Under the pieces are notes generated by a model that did no database searches, was not told where the DNA came from, and saw nothing but the letters and a program-made list of their open reading frames with translations. 64,000 nucleotides of DNA from contig CAMFKP010000006.1 of NCBI GenBank assembly GCA_945957385.1, forward strand, positions 34,269-98,268, read 5' to 3'. Each line of letters opens with the position of its first letter. The first letter of the stretch is position 1. The stretch is from an uncultured Aeromonadaceae bacterium (GTDB lineage Bacteria > Pseudomonadota > Gammaproteobacteria > Enterobacterales > Aeromonadaceae). The position numbers were made by a program, and so were the translations under genes. Of the stretch, positions 39,219-48,759 are shown piece by piece.

Positions 39219-40857
39219 ACAGATACCGATAACGGCCAGAGTGAATCAGTTGCGCCATCTCTCCCCGATCTGGTTGGTCCCAATTGTGGCTGCATTGATC
39301 GGTCTTTGGCTCGTTTATGCCACGTTAAGCAATCAGGGGCCTTTGATCACCATGACGATGGTTAACGCTGAAGGCATCGAAGCTGGTAAGACCATGATCA
39401 AAGCGCGCAGCGTCGAAGTCGGGACTGTGCAAAGCGTGCGCTTGAGCGAGGACCTGAGTCATGTGGTGGTGACGGCACGTATGGCGGTGGATACCGAAGA
39501 TCTGCTGCGCCAAGACAGCCAGATGTGGGTCGTCAAGCCGCGTATCGAACGCCAAGGCATCTCCGGGCTGGGAACCTTACTTTCTGGCGCTTATATCGAG
39601 CTATTACCCGGTAAGGGTAAAAAATATGCCGACCATTTTGCGGTGCTGGATACTCCACCGGTGGCGCAACCGGATGAAAAAGGGCTGCGTATTCAGCTCA
39701 TCAGCGATCAGAGCCGGGGTCTGAATATCGGTGATCCTGTGATGTATCGTGGTTTTACTGTCGGGCGAGTTGAGCAGAGCCATTTCTCGGCCGGAAGTCG
39801 CCAGATGGAATATCAACTGTTTATCAGTGCACCCTATGACAGTTTGGTCACCAGTAATGCGCGTTTCTGGTTGAACGGCGGGCTGCGTTTTGAGGCCTCA
39901 ACGGAAGGGGTGAAATTCGAGACCGGATCGTTGGAGAACATCATCAAAGGGGGGATCAGTTTTGATGTACCCAAAGGATGGAACCTTGGCAAGCCAGTGG
40001 AGTCTCGGCACCAGTTCAAACTGTATACCGATGAGACCAGCAGCCGGATGCGCGATTACGATCGTTATCTGGAATACGTATTGTTGTTTGATGACTCCGT
40101 CCGGGGGTTGGCTGAAGGGGCGCCGGTGGAGTATCGCGGAATCCGCATCGGTACCGTCCAGGAAGTTCCTTATCAGTTAGATGATGGCAAATTGCTGGGG
40201 ACGACCCAGGGGCAGATCCCGGTATTGATTCGTATCGAGCCGGAACGCTTCGATGCGGATAACAGTGAGCGGGCATTAGGACAGCTATACCGCGATCTGG
40301 AACAACAAATTCGTAAGGGACTCAGAGCCACGCTTAAAACGGGGAGCTTGCTGACGGGGGCCCTGTTTGTTGATTTCAACTTCCAGCCTGATAGTCCGCG
40401 GGCTGCGGGTTATGGTCGATTCGGCAAATATCCGACCATTCCTACCTTGCCTGGTGGTCTGGCTCGTATCGAGCAGCAAGCCAACCGTTTGCTGACCAAG
40501 CTTAATGCGTTGCCGCTAGATACCACACTCGGAAATCTGGATGCGATGCTCAAAGAGAGCAAGCAGAGCTTTGCAGCAATGCGCGAGTTGAGTGCAAACC
40601 TTAATCAGTTGACCAAGCAACCGGGAGCACAACAGTTGCCTGCGGAGCTGACAAAAACGATGCAGGAGCTGCAAAAAACCCTGCAATCATTCTCCAGCGG
40701 TTCACCTGTCTATGGTGATTTGAACCGTTCTATCGAGTCGCTGAATCAATTGTTGCGCGAGCTGCGTCCTGTGGCGCGCAAGGTGAACGACAAACCCAAC
40801 TCATTGATATTCAATCAGACGTTACCGCCAGATCCGCAGCCAAGGAGTGCCCGTTGA
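39208..40857 (+). CDS. pqiB: PqiB, MCE-domain tunnel protein
   Basis: This 549-residue protein begins at the GTG at 39208, with an AAGGAAG ribosome site, inside the end of pqiA; the frame extends to an ATG at 39178. After one transmembrane helix (LSPIWLVPIVAALIGLWLVY) come three MCE domains with the typical GIEAGKTMIKARSVEVGTV, GLNIGDPVMYRGFTVGRV and GLAEGAPVEYRGIRIGTV starts, then a C-terminal coiled coil that builds the periplasmic needle. Confidence 0.94.
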   Translation: MTFKQIPITARVNQLRHLSPIWLVPIVAALIGLWLVYATLSNQGPLITMTMVNAEGIEAGKTMIKARSVEVGTVQSVRLSEDLSHVVVTARMAVDTEDLLRQDSQMWVVKPRIERQGISGLGTLLSGAYIELLPGKGKKYADHFAVLDTPPVAQPDEKGLRIQLISDQSRGLNIGDPVMYRGFTVGRVEQSHFSAGSRQMEYQLFISAPYDSLVTSNARFWLNGGLRFEASTEGVKFETGSLENIIKGGISFDVPKGWNLGKPVESRHQFKLYTDETSSRMRDYDRYLEYVLLFDDSVRGLAEGAPVEYRGIRIGTVQEVPYQLDDGKLLGTTQGQIPVLIRIEPERFDADNSERALGQLYRDLEQQIRKGLRATLKTGSLLTGALFVDFNFQPDSPRAAGYGRFGKYPTIPTLPGGLARIEQQANRLLTKLNALPLDTTLGNLDAMLKESKQSFAAMRELSANLNQLTKQPGAQQLPAELTKTMQELQKTLQSFSSGSPVYGDLNRSIESLNQLLRELRPVARKVNDKPNSLIFNQTLPPDPQPRSAR

Positions 40858-41426
40858 TGAAAAATCTGCTAATTGCCATGCTGCTCGCTGGGGTAACGGG
40901 GTGTGCCACAACGGATACACCGGCCTATTATGCGCTGGTTCTGCCCCAGGCGGATGCCCCGGTGCGTCAGGTGACTCAAGGGCCTCGTCTAATCGTCGAT
41001 ATGGTGAGTTTGCCTGAGTATCTAAATGATCTTGGCATCGCCTATCAGTTGAATGATGTGCAGATTGTCACCGCCAATCAGGCTCGTTGGGCGGAGTCGC
41101 TGGATAAACAGCTGACGCGCAGTCTGGTCATGGGATTGTCACAACATCTCAAGCAGGCTCAGGTGCTGGAAGGGCCGGACATCCTCTCGGATGCCTGGCA
41201 TTTGTCGTTGCAAGTCAGTGGATTTCAGGGCCGCTTTGATGGCCAGGCGATTGTCGCCGGCCGTTGGGTACTGAAGCGTGGTGATAAGACCTTCAGTGAA
41301 GCATTCCAACGCACCATTCCATTATCGGAGGATGGCTATCCGGCATTGGTGCGCACCTTGCGAGAGGGGTGGCAGCAGGAGATCGTAACCCTGGCGGGAC
41401 AATTGCAACCGGTGCTAGCCGACTAG
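40857..41426 (+). CDS. pqiC: PqiC, outer-membrane lipoprotein
   Basis: This 189-residue lipoprotein (lipobox LLAGVTGC) overlaps the pqiB stop by one base. The body contains YYALVLPQ, LIVDMVSLPEYLNDLGIAYQ and LSLQVSGFQGRFDG, which are typical of PqiC/YmbA. It caps the PqiB needle at the outer membrane. Its stop codon overlaps that of the convergent benE gene by four bases. Confidence 0.9.
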   Translation: MKNLLIAMLLAGVTGCATTDTPAYYALVLPQADAPVRQVTQGPRLIVDMVSLPEYLNDLGIAYQLNDVQIVTANQARWAESLDKQLTRSLVMGLSQHLKQAQVLEGPDILSDAWHLSLQVSGFQGRFDGQAIVAGRWVLKRGDKTFSEAFQRTIPLSEDGYPALVRTLREGWQQEIVTLAGQLQPVLAD

Positions 41427-42598
41427 TGCCGCGTAGTAAATCTGAGGCGCGCGGCCAGCAGGGCTGCGCCGCCACCGACTAGCCCCCAAAAGGGGGAGCC
41501 GATGCCAGCGAACTGCACACCTGAGGCCGTAACCAAAAAGGTCAACATAGCGGCTTCGCGGTCTGCCTCGTCACGCAGAGCTTGCAGCAAGCTGTTACTC
41601 AATGTGGCTAACAGGGCCAGACCTGCCACCGCCATGATTAACGGTGACGGCAGGCTAGCCAGCACCCCCGCAACAGATGCGCCAAGTACCCCTGTCAACA
41701 GATAGAGCGCTCCGGCACAGCAAGCGGCGAGATAACGACGGCGCGGATCGCTATCGGCTTGTTCGGTCATGCACAGAGCGGCGGTAATGGCCGCCAGATT
41801 CAACGCAAAACAACCAAAGGGTGCCAGCAGCAGGCTGGTGAGGCCACTCCAGCCAACCAGCGGTGAAACGGGCACCTGCTGATAACCATGACTACGCAGT
41901 ACGGCAATTCCTGGCAGGTTTTGTGAGCTCATGGTGACCATAAACAACGGCACCGCGATGCCGAAAAGTCCCGTCCAGCTGAATTGTGGTGTTGTCCACT
42001 CCAGTTGCAACCAATGCATCGGGGGCAACGGTTGCAGCTGATGACTGCCGGCGGCCACGATCACCCCCATCAGCAACACCAATGCCAACGTATAGCGAGG
42101 TAGACGCGGTTTAATCAGCAGGAACAGCAGTAGCATGCTGCCCACCAGCAGAGGTGCTTGTTCAAGAGCATGAAACAGGTTGAGACCGAAGCGCAGCAGA
42201 ATACCCGCCAACATGGCGGCGGCCAGACTCAATGGCAGACGGTGCATGAGTCGAGAAAAGAGGCCGCTGAAACCGGCGATGGTCAGTAACAACGAACAAC
42301 CGATAAAGGCACCGATAGCCTCGGCCATCGGTACCTGATGCAAACTGGTGATCAGTAGCGCCGCGCCAGGTGTTGACCATGCGGTCAGTATCGGGGTTCG
42401 GTAATAGTAAGAGAGCCCGAGCGTGGTGATGCCCATGCCCAGGCCGAGCGCCGTCATCCAGGAACCAAGCTGAGCCGGGCTGGCGCCAGCGCTGCTGGCC
42501 GCTTGAAAGATAATGGCGGCTGAACTGGTATAGCCCACTAAAACGGCAACCATACCGCTGCTGAGGTGGTGCAGGCGCACCGGAAACCAGCCTGACAT
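41423..42598 (-). CDS. benE: BenE-family benzoate/H+ symporter-like transporter
   Basis: This 391-residue protein has about twelve hydrophobic segments and BenE hallmarks: the opening SGMVAVLVGYTSSAAIIFQAA, TLGLSYYYRTPILTAWSTPGAALL, and VPLFMVTMSSQNLPGIAVLRSHGYQ. BenE proteins import benzoate in Acinetobacter, but many enterobacterial and Aeromonas homologues (YdcO type) have no known substrate. It is divergent from an XRE-cupin regulator across a perfect palindrome, a pairing also seen for E. coli ydcO and sutR. Confidence 0.88.
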   Translation of the reverse strand: MSGWFPVRLHHLSSGMVAVLVGYTSSAAIIFQAASSAGASPAQLGSWMTALGLGMGITTLGLSYYYRTPILTAWSTPGAALLITSLHQVPMAEAIGAFIGCSLLLTIAGFSGLFSRLMHRLPLSLAAAMLAGILLRFGLNLFHALEQAPLLVGSMLLLFLLIKPRLPRYTLALVLLMGVIVAAGSHQLQPLPPMHWLQLEWTTPQFSWTGLFGIAVPLFMVTMSSQNLPGIAVLRSHGYQQVPVSPLVGWSGLTSLLLAPFGCFALNLAAITAALCMTEQADSDPRRRYLAACCAGALYLLTGVLGASVAGVLASLPSPLIMAVAGLALLATLSNSLLQALRDEADREAAMLTFLVTASGVQFAGIGSPFWGLVGGGAALLAARLRFTTRH

Positions 42599-42626
42599 AC
42601 GACAACTCCCTGTAATCGTGTAAAAT

Positions 42627-42654
42627 CCCTTTGTGCGTTATAACGCACAAAGGG
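42627..42654. promoter_or_regulatory. 28-bp perfect palindromic operator
   Basis: Half site CCCTTTGTGCGTTA is followed immediately by its exact reverse complement with no spacer. It lies 28 bp before the benE start and 31 bp before the regulator start. It is the evident binding site of the XRE regulator and could control both genes. Confidence 0.8.
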
Positions 42655-42685
42655 CGAGGGTAACAGATCCTACAGGAACAGCAAG

Positions 42686-43279
42686 ATGGATGAATTGAAC
42701 CGGCGTCTGGGGGCGCATCTACGTAATTTGCGTCAGCAACGAGGCTGGAGTCTGGATATCGCCGCTGGGCATTGTCAGGTCAGCAAGGCCATGTTGGGCC
42801 AGATCGAACGGGGGGAGTCCAGCCCCACTGTGGTGACGCTATGGCGTATTGCGGCTGGATTCGGGGTAACGTTTTCTGCACTGCTTGGTGACGTGGCGCT
42901 TGAGCCCGAGGTCTCACTTTGGTGGCTGGGAAAGCAAACTTCTCCCCAGGTGTTTGCCGATGGGGTACAGGTTTCGTGTTTGCTGCCTTACGAGCCACGA
43001 TTGGGGTATGAGTTGTTGTTGGTCGCGTTACCAGTCGGTTGCTGTTATTACTCGGTGGCTCATGAGGCGGGTGCGATAGAGCAGATTTTACCTATCTCTG
43101 GATCTATGTCGCTCTGGTACCAAGACGAATGGCACTCCCTGTTGCCGGAACAGGCGCTGCGTTTTGCCGCGGACTGTCGTCACGGCTATCGGAATGATGG
43201 TGCGGAGATAGCTCGGTTTCATAACCTGATCTATTACGCGGCCGGGCGTCAGAGCAATGACGAGGTTGTCGTGTCTTGA
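42686..43279 (+). CDS. XRE-cupin regulator (SutR-like)
   Basis: This 197-residue protein has an N-terminal HTH (GAHLRNLRQQRGWSLDIAAGHCQVSKAMLGQIERGESSPTVVTLWRIAAG, residues 9-60) and a C-terminal cupin-like sensor domain (about 115-185). The recognition helix and the SKAMLGQIERGESSPT motif are typical of the SutR/YdcN group. It probably controls the divergent transporter gene through the palindrome between them. Confidence 0.88.
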   Translation: MDELNRRLGAHLRNLRQQRGWSLDIAAGHCQVSKAMLGQIERGESSPTVVTLWRIAAGFGVTFSALLGDVALEPEVSLWWLGKQTSPQVFADGVQVSCLLPYEPRLGYELLLVALPVGCCYYSVAHEAGAIEQILPISGSMSLWYQDEWHSLLPEQALRFAADCRHGYRNDGAEIARFHNLIYYAAGRQSNDEVVVS

Positions 43280-43310
43280 ACTGAGGTATTGCGATGTGGC
43301 GGGTAAATAA

Positions 43311-43342
43311 AACAACACATCCGGGGAAACCGGATGTGTTGT
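43311..43342. terminator. Bidirectional terminator, regulator / degenerate GGDEF gene
   Basis: A 13-bp perfect stem ACAACACATCCGG...CCGGATGTGTTGT with a 5-base loop lies between convergent genes. Confidence 0.8.
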
Positions 43343-43361
43343 CATCAGCGGCGTGGGGGCG

Positions 43362-44378
43362 TCAGGATAACAGCTGCACGCGAGCGCGATTTCGACCGGC
43401 ACTGACCGCTTGTTGCAACGCGTGTTGCGCAGCGGTCAGCAGAGTGTCCGTTGACAGGCGCGGTTGTAGCTGACGCACGCCAACCAGTCCCAGAGAGGCA
43501 CTCAAATCCAGCTGCCGCAGGCCCACATCAACCTTGTCATACAGCGATTGCACCAACTTATCGCCGACACTGTACAGCTCTTCGGCATCGACTCCAGGTA
43601 ACAACACCAGCAGCCCTTGCTGATGCCAACTTCCGATCAGATCACCCGCGCGCAATGTCCGTAACAGCCTGCTGGCGGCGGCTTGCTGTAACTCTTCGGT
43701 TTGATCCACATCCAGCGCTTGTTGTGCCAAGGGATCCAGCTCCACCAGAGCCAATGCATAAGGACGCCCTTCCAGGCGGCAGCGGGTATAACTGTAATGC
43801 AGCAGATCATCCATGCCACTGGCATCCAGCAGATGGCCCTGTTCTCGCAGCGGCTGTTGCATCAGGCTGCGCAGCGCTGGCGCTTGTGTCGACAGCAGGA
43901 AACGCAGCTGCATTTCGGTCTCCAGCATACTGACCAGATCGACAAATGCCAGCCGATGGCGAATATCCATGTGCCGTGGCTGGTTCGCTGCGATGGCGAC
44001 ACAGCCGATCGCATGCCCTTCCGGGCTGAACAGGGGGTAGGCGGCCAGCCAACCCAGTTCATGTTCACTGCACCAGGGGTGACTGCGCAACTGGCCATCA
44101 CAGTCAGCCGATCCGCATTCAAACAGTCCTTCACTGGCAATGACGCGCTCCGCCAGCGACGGCGGGGCGCCGTGGGGAATATCGAGTCCTTCAAGCAGGG
44201 TATCTTCATGCTGTCCGAGCAGGCTGATCCAGGCACAGCTGGCATCGCACAGCAACTGCAGAAGGCGCAGGATCCGGCGATAATCATCCTGAGACAGGCT
44301 GGCCATCTGTAGCGTCCGGCGTTGGGCATCCAGTCGGCTTTGCTGCAGACCTGAGTCCTTTATCTGGTTGTCAATCAT
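43362..44378 (-). CDS. GAF protein with degenerate GGDEF domain
   Basis: This 338-residue protein has an N-terminal GAF domain (about residues 30-165, with CDASCAWISLLGQ, YPLFSPEGHAIGCVAIAA) and a C-terminal GGDEF-fold domain (about 190-338). The active-site motif that should read Gly-Gly-Asp/Glu-Glu-Phe is His-Gln-Gln-Gly-Leu, so no cyclase activity is expected. The inhibitory-site motif Arg-Ala-Gly-Asp is kept exactly five residues upstream. I infer a c-di-GMP receptor. ATG 44378 has a GGGGAG site. It is divergent from a chemoreceptor. Confidence 0.8.
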   Translation of the reverse strand: MIDNQIKDSGLQQSRLDAQRRTLQMASLSQDDYRRILRLLQLLCDASCAWISLLGQHEDTLLEGLDIPHGAPPSLAERVIASEGLFECGSADCDGQLRSHPWCSEHELGWLAAYPLFSPEGHAIGCVAIAANQPRHMDIRHRLAFVDLVSMLETEMQLRFLLSTQAPALRSLMQQPLREQGHLLDASGMDDLLHYSYTRCRLEGRPYALALVELDPLAQQALDVDQTEELQQAAASRLLRTLRAGDLIGSWHQQGLLVLLPGVDAEELYSVGDKLVQSLYDKVDVGLRQLDLSASLGLVGVRQLQPRLSTDTLLTAAQHALQQAVSAGRNRARVQLLS

Positions 44379-44645
44379 AGTGTTCTCCCCTGTCGCGTTC
44401 GTATTAAAGCGTAGCAACTAGCCCCATGCCTGCAGGGAAAAAGGCCAAATAGGCGGGCTGGATCGGCTTTTGCGGTGGACGATGCAAGCGCTCCGGGCGT
44501 GCGGTAAGTGGGTTAACAACTACACTCAGGCAGCACAGTCGCGTGATGATAGTAGTTGTCATCAATCTGTCATAAATCTGACGTAAAAGGCAGATGACAA
44601 AAGTGTGACATTTCCATGACATCGAATGGCCATTAAGGAGGCTGT

Positions 44646-46280
44646 ATGTCGCTTAAGGACTCGTTGCGTAAGCAACTTTTAGGTTTGCTGATCGGTGGAA
44701 TGGTGCTGGTTATGCTCGTCGCGGGCTTCTGTTTGCGCTACCTGACGGCATCACTTGATGATTATCAACGTTTGCTGGCCCAGCCGGTGCAGGCCTTGAC
44801 GTTGGTCGATGAGGCCAACCTGCAATTCAAGATCCAGGTACAGGAATGGAAAAACGTCCTGTTGCGTGGCAAGGATGCGGCCAATTTGACGAAGTATTGG
44901 CAGCAGTTCGAAGCACAAGAGCAGAAAGTGTCGGGGCAGTTAACTGCGCTGATACGCCTGGCCGATGTTATGCACGCTCCCGAGCTGGCTGCTCAGGTGC
45001 AGCGCTTGCAGCAGGAGCACAGTGATCTGGGGTTGGCCTACCGTAACGGCAAGGCTGCTTTTTTGGCGGCGGGTGCTGATCCGTTCGCCGGAGACAAGGC
45101 CGTCAAAGGGATCGACCGTGCAGCCAGTGAACAGATGTCCGCTCTGGTTGCCAAATTGCACAGCGATGCCCAACGGCAGTCGCAGGCCATTGCCGAACAA
45201 GCCGTGTTGGCATCGCGTTTGGGGGCGGGCTTGTTATTGACGGCGGCCATCTTGATCACGCTGTTCAGTGGCTGGCTAATCAGCCGCCACATTGTGACGC
45301 CGTTGCAGTTGCTGACCGAACACCTGACGCATTTAAGCCGGGGAGAGTTTCACCAACGCCTGACGCTGGCGCGTCGAGATGAGTTGGGACAACTGATGAC
45401 GGCAGCCAATACGCTGCGCGATTTTCTCGCCGAGACGTTTGGTCAGCTCAGATCCAGTCATGACCAGCTGGATGAGGCCAGTCGCGAGTTGCGGCAGATC
45501 AGTGGCTTGTTGACGACCGGAACACAGGATCAGCTGTCGCGTACGGACATGGTTGCGACGGCAATGCACGAGATGACGGCCACGGCACAGAACGTGGCCG
45601 GGAATGCCGCCCAGGCGGCAACTGCGGCTGATGAGGCGGATCGCGAGGCGGCCAGTGGCGAGCAGGTGATGCAACAGACGATTCATACCATTACCCGCAT
45701 GAGCAGCGAGATAGAAAATACCGCCCGAGTGATTCAGCAACTGGATCAAGATAGCCGCCGGATTGGTACGGTTCTGGAGGTCATTCGCAATATTGCTGAA
45801 CAGACCAACCTGTTGGCGCTGAATGCCGCGATTGAGGCGGCCCGTGCCGGGGAGCAGGGACGGGGATTTGCCGTGGTGGCCGACGAGGTTCGTACCCTGG
45901 CGCGTCGTACCGCTGATTCAACAGCCGAAATTAACAAGATCATCGATATGGTACTGACAGGCACGCGTGATGCGGTTGAGGCCATCAGTGCCGGTCAACT
46001 GCTAGGGGGCGAGTGTGTTAGCCGGGTGACGGAGGCGGGTGGCATGCTGCAGCGCATTGCCAGTGCGGTGGGTGACATTCACAGCATGAACCAGCAAATC
46101 GCGACTGCGGCAGAGCAGCAGACCGCCGCGGTCGAAGACATGACCCATCACCTGACGGATATCAAGAGTGTCGCCGGCGAGACAGAGCACACCTCGCGCC
46201 GCACCGAACAGACGAGTGCCGAGTTGCATCGGCTGTCGGGTGAGTTGGCGGCGATCATGCAACGGCTCAGCGATCGTTAA
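44646..46280 (+). CDS. Methyl-accepting chemotaxis protein
   Basis: This 544-residue receptor has a first transmembrane helix at about residues 10-32, a helical periplasmic domain (about 35-188, Gln/Leu-rich), a second transmembrane helix at 191-212, a HAMP domain, and the signalling domain with its conserved hairpin ([39 protein letters not shown], about residues 380-418). There is no C-terminal pentapeptide for CheR/CheB docking. The ligand is unknown. An AAGGAGG site precedes the start. Confidence 0.93.
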   Translation: MSLKDSLRKQLLGLLIGGMVLVMLVAGFCLRYLTASLDDYQRLLAQPVQALTLVDEANLQFKIQVQEWKNVLLRGKDAANLTKYWQQFEAQEQKVSGQLTALIRLADVMHAPELAAQVQRLQQEHSDLGLAYRNGKAAFLAAGADPFAGDKAVKGIDRAASEQMSALVAKLHSDAQRQSQAIAEQAVLASRLGAGLLLTAAILITLFSGWLISRHIVTPLQLLTEHLTHLSRGEFHQRLTLARRDELGQLMTAANTLRDFLAETFGQLRSSHDQLDEASRELRQISGLLTTGTQDQLSRTDMVATAMHEMTATAQNVAGNAAQAATAADEADREAASGEQVMQQTIHTITRMSSEIENTARVIQQLDQDSRRIGTVLEVIRNIAEQTNLLALNAAIEAARAGEQGRGFAVVADEVRTLARRTADSTAEINKIIDMVLTGTRDAVEAISAGQLLGGECVSRVTEAGGMLQRIASAVGDIHSMNQQIATAAEQQTAAVEDMTHHLTDIKSVAGETEHTSRRTEQTSAELHRLSGELAAIMQRLSDR

Positions 46281-47038
46281 TCCGGCGCGAAGTGATAGAT
46301 CCAGCCCTCATCATGAGGCAGGCCATGCGGCGGCGGGATCAACGGGGGCAATAGCGGACAGCGTCCCTGACTGGCGAACGCCAGCGCCATCAGGGCGCAC
46401 AGCGCGGCGTCGTAGCGATCGCTAGCCGGTGCTAACTCAGCAGGTAACAAGCCGGCCAGGGCAGGACGAGCTGCCTGGTTGGCGCGAAACCCCTGCTTCA
46501 ACAGGGCCGGATAGGCCTCGATGATGGCCTGTTGTGCCGTGGCGGCGTGTTGCGGCACCAGTCGATAGCCTTGCGCCTGCAAGGCGGGAAGCAGGCTCAG
46601 CGCCAGAGTGCTGTTGTTGCCGAGCTTATCGAAGCTCGCCGAGAGCGGCTTTTTGCCATAAGCACGATATAACCAGCGCTCGCAGTCACGGTAGGCCAAC
46701 GGGTTGTCGAGTTCACTGCTGGGCACCTGGGGCTGGGGATCGCCCTGCCCCAGCAGTAGCTGACAAAAGGCGCGCGGAAATGCCAGCGACGCATCGATGG
46801 CGATGGCCTGTCGCTGGGTATCAGGCAAGCCGATATTGCCCTGTAGTGCTGGAGCCAGCAGGCTGGCTAGCGATAACGGCCGGCGGCGTGACAGGCTGAA
46901 AGCTGGTGAGACACCGAGCCAGAGCAGTGCGCTATCACCGACTGACCAGCCGACGATGGCCACGGCCTGCTTGGTGCCACACCAACCGCCAACGTCCCAA
47001 CCAATGCCTAGATAATCGATGCTGCTTGATGGTGTCAT
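46277..47038 (-). CDS. DUF429 family protein, RNase H-like fold
   Basis: This 253-residue protein opens with GIGWDVGGW and later has [30 protein letters not shown] and [17 protein letters not shown]. The spacing of acidic residues on these strands fits the predicted RNase H-like nuclease family DUF429. Function is unknown. Its stop codon overlaps that of the convergent chemoreceptor gene by four bases. Confidence 0.6.
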   Translation of the reverse strand: MTPSSSIDYLGIGWDVGGWCGTKQAVAIVGWSVGDSALLWLGVSPAFSLSRRRPLSLASLLAPALQGNIGLPDTQRQAIAIDASLAFPRAFCQLLLGQGDPQPQVPSSELDNPLAYRDCERWLYRAYGKKPLSASFDKLGNNSTLALSLLPALQAQGYRLVPQHAATAQQAIIEAYPALLKQGFRANQAARPALAGLLPAELAPASDRYDAALCALMALAFASQGRCPLLPPLIPPPHGLPHDEGWIYHFAPD

Positions 47039-47175
47039 TGAGGTCGCTTTTACTTTTAAGTGTTTGATATCAGTCTATTGGGTGTTGTGACTGCGCCCGG
47101 TTTGACATGAATTGTGCCCAGATCGGGCTTCAGTTAGTCCCGTTTGCCGAAGTTTATGACATGGCGATGCTGCGG

Positions 47176-48540
47176 CTACTTGCCGATGCAGAACGAGCTG
47201 AAGATGCGCCCCAGCAGATCGTCGGAGCTGAACGCGCCGGTGATCTCGCTCAGGTGCTCCTGTGCCAGCCGCAACTCCTCGGCCACCAGCTCACCGGCGG
47301 CATAGACCTCCAGCTGCTCCTTGGCCAGCTGCAGATGGCTATCGGCATGGCTGATCGCCTCCAGGTGCCGCCGGCGTGCCATGAAGCCCCCTTCGACATT
47401 GCCTTGAAAGCCCATGCACTGCTTGAGGTGCTGACGCAGCTCGTCGAGGCCGACGCCGGTCTTGGCCGAGATACGGAACACCGGATGGCCCTCCTCATCC
47501 GTGGTGGTCAGCGGCTCGCCGGTCAAATCGGCCTTGTTGCGCACCACGGTCAGCCCCATGCCGGCGGGCAGGCGATCGATGAAATCTGGCCAGATCGCGG
47601 CCGGATCCGTCGCCGCCGTGGTGGTGCCATCGACCATGAACAGCACACGATCGGCCTTGACGATCTCGGCCCAGGCGCGCTCGATGCCGATGCGCTCCAC
47701 CGCATCGTCGGTATCGCGCAAGCCGGCGGTATCGATGATGTGCAGCGGCATGCCATCGATGTGAATGTGTTCGCGCAGCACATCGCGGGTGGTACCGGCG
47801 ATCTCGGTGACGATCGCCGACTCCCGGCCGGCCAGGGCGTTGAGCAGGCTCGACTTGCCGGCATTCGGCCGGCCGGCAATCACCACCTTCATGCCTTCCC
47901 GCAGCAGGGCTCCCTGCCGCGCTTCCTGTTGTACGCGCTGCAGGCTGTCGATGATGGCGTACAGATCGCCGGCCACCTTGCCATCGGAGAGAAAATCGAT
48001 CTCCTCATCCGGAAAGTCGATGGCGGCCTCGACATAGATGCGCAACCGGGTCAGCTGTTCCACCAGCGCCGTGATGCGCTGCGAGAACTCGCCCTGCAAC
48101 GAATGTAACGCCGAACGGGCGGCCTGTTCGCTGGTGGCTTCGATCAGGTCGGCAATCGCCTCGGCCTGGGCCAGATCCAGCTTGTCGTTGAGGAAGGCGC
48201 GCTCGGAAAACTCGCCGGGACGCGCGGTGCGCAGCCCCGGGATCTCGAGGATGCGGCGCAACAGCATGTCCATCACCACCGGGCCGCCGTGGCCCTGCAG
48301 TTCGAGGACGTCTTCCCCGGTGAAGCTGTGCGGGGCCTTGAACAGCAGGGCTATGCCCTGATCCAGGGTCTGGCCCTGACTGTCACGAAACGGCAGGTAG
48401 TCGGCGCGGCGCACCGCCGGCACCTTGCCGAGCACGGCCTCGGCCACGGCACTGGCCAGCGGGCCGGAGACGCGCAGGATACCGACGCCACCGCGTCCGG
48501 GCGGAGTGGCTTGTGCCACGATAGTGTCTGCTTGGTACAT
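47176..48540 (-). CDS. mnmE: MnmE, tRNA-modification GTPase
   Basis: This 454-residue protein, equal to E. coli MnmE, has an N-terminal tetrahydrofolate-binding domain ([21 protein letters not shown]), a helical domain, and an inserted G domain with G1 [13 protein letters not shown]2 GTTRD, G3 DTAGLR and G4 NKAD. It ends in the catalytic FCIGK. Start at the Met at 48540 as in relatives. It partners with MnmG, encoded at 29.7 kb. Confidence 0.97.
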   Translation of the reverse strand: MYQADTIVAQATPPGRGGVGILRVSGPLASAVAEAVLGKVPAVRRADYLPFRDSQGQTLDQGIALLFKAPHSFTGEDVLELQGHGGPVVMDMLLRRILEIPGLRTARPGEFSERAFLNDKLDLAQAEAIADLIEATSEQAARSALHSLQGEFSQRITALVEQLTRLRIYVEAAIDFPDEEIDFLSDGKVAGDLYAIIDSLQRVQQEARQGALLREGMKVVIAGRPNAGKSSLLNALAGRESAIVTEIAGTTRDVLREHIHIDGMPLHIIDTAGLRDTDDAVERIGIERAWAEIVKADRVLFMVDGTTTAATDPAAIWPDFIDRLPAGMGLTVVRNKADLTGEPLTTTDEEGHPVFRISAKTGVGLDELRQHLKQCMGFQGNVEGGFMARRRHLEAISHADSHLQLAKEQLEVYAAGELVAEELRLAQEHLSEITGAFSSDDLLGRIFSSFCIGK

Positions 48541-48612
48541 GAGATTCGCTCTGCTGGGCGGAGATGGCGCCATTCTAATAAAAAACCGGCGTCAGGGTGA
48601 TGGTGATGCGTC

Positions 48613-48689
48613 GCCACGGCCTGTTTTTCGCGATTATTAAATCAAACTTAATAATCGCCTCAATTTGGCAGTGCTTTTGGCGGGTAATC
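48613..48689 (-). repeat. 77-bp dispersed repeat, copy 2
   Basis: This is the second copy of the element at 5350-5426, in the opposite orientation, between the yidC terminator and the mnmE start. The 9-bp palindromic arms (48632-48656) and the GCACTGCCAAATTG block are kept, but the 7-base centre differs (GTTTGAT here, GTGAGAT in copy 1). Confidence 0.8.
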
Positions 48690-48716
48690 ACAGTTCGCTC
48701 TCGGTGCCAGAAACAA

Positions 48717-48742
48717 CAGAGGCGACCCTAAGGTCGCCTCTG
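48717..48742 (-). terminator. Terminator of the yidC operon
   Basis: A perfect 11-bp stem CAGAGGCGACC/GGTCGCCTCTG with a 4-base loop lies about 18 bp after the yidC stop codon; TTGTTT follows on the minus strand. Confidence 0.8.
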
Positions 48743-48759
48743 GCATAGCGCGTGGCGCG

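Noticed and set aside
47039..47175. Possible island integration at the mnmE 3' end
   Set aside because: The spacer is short, the DUF429 gene follows directly, and no integrase or direct repeat is visible.
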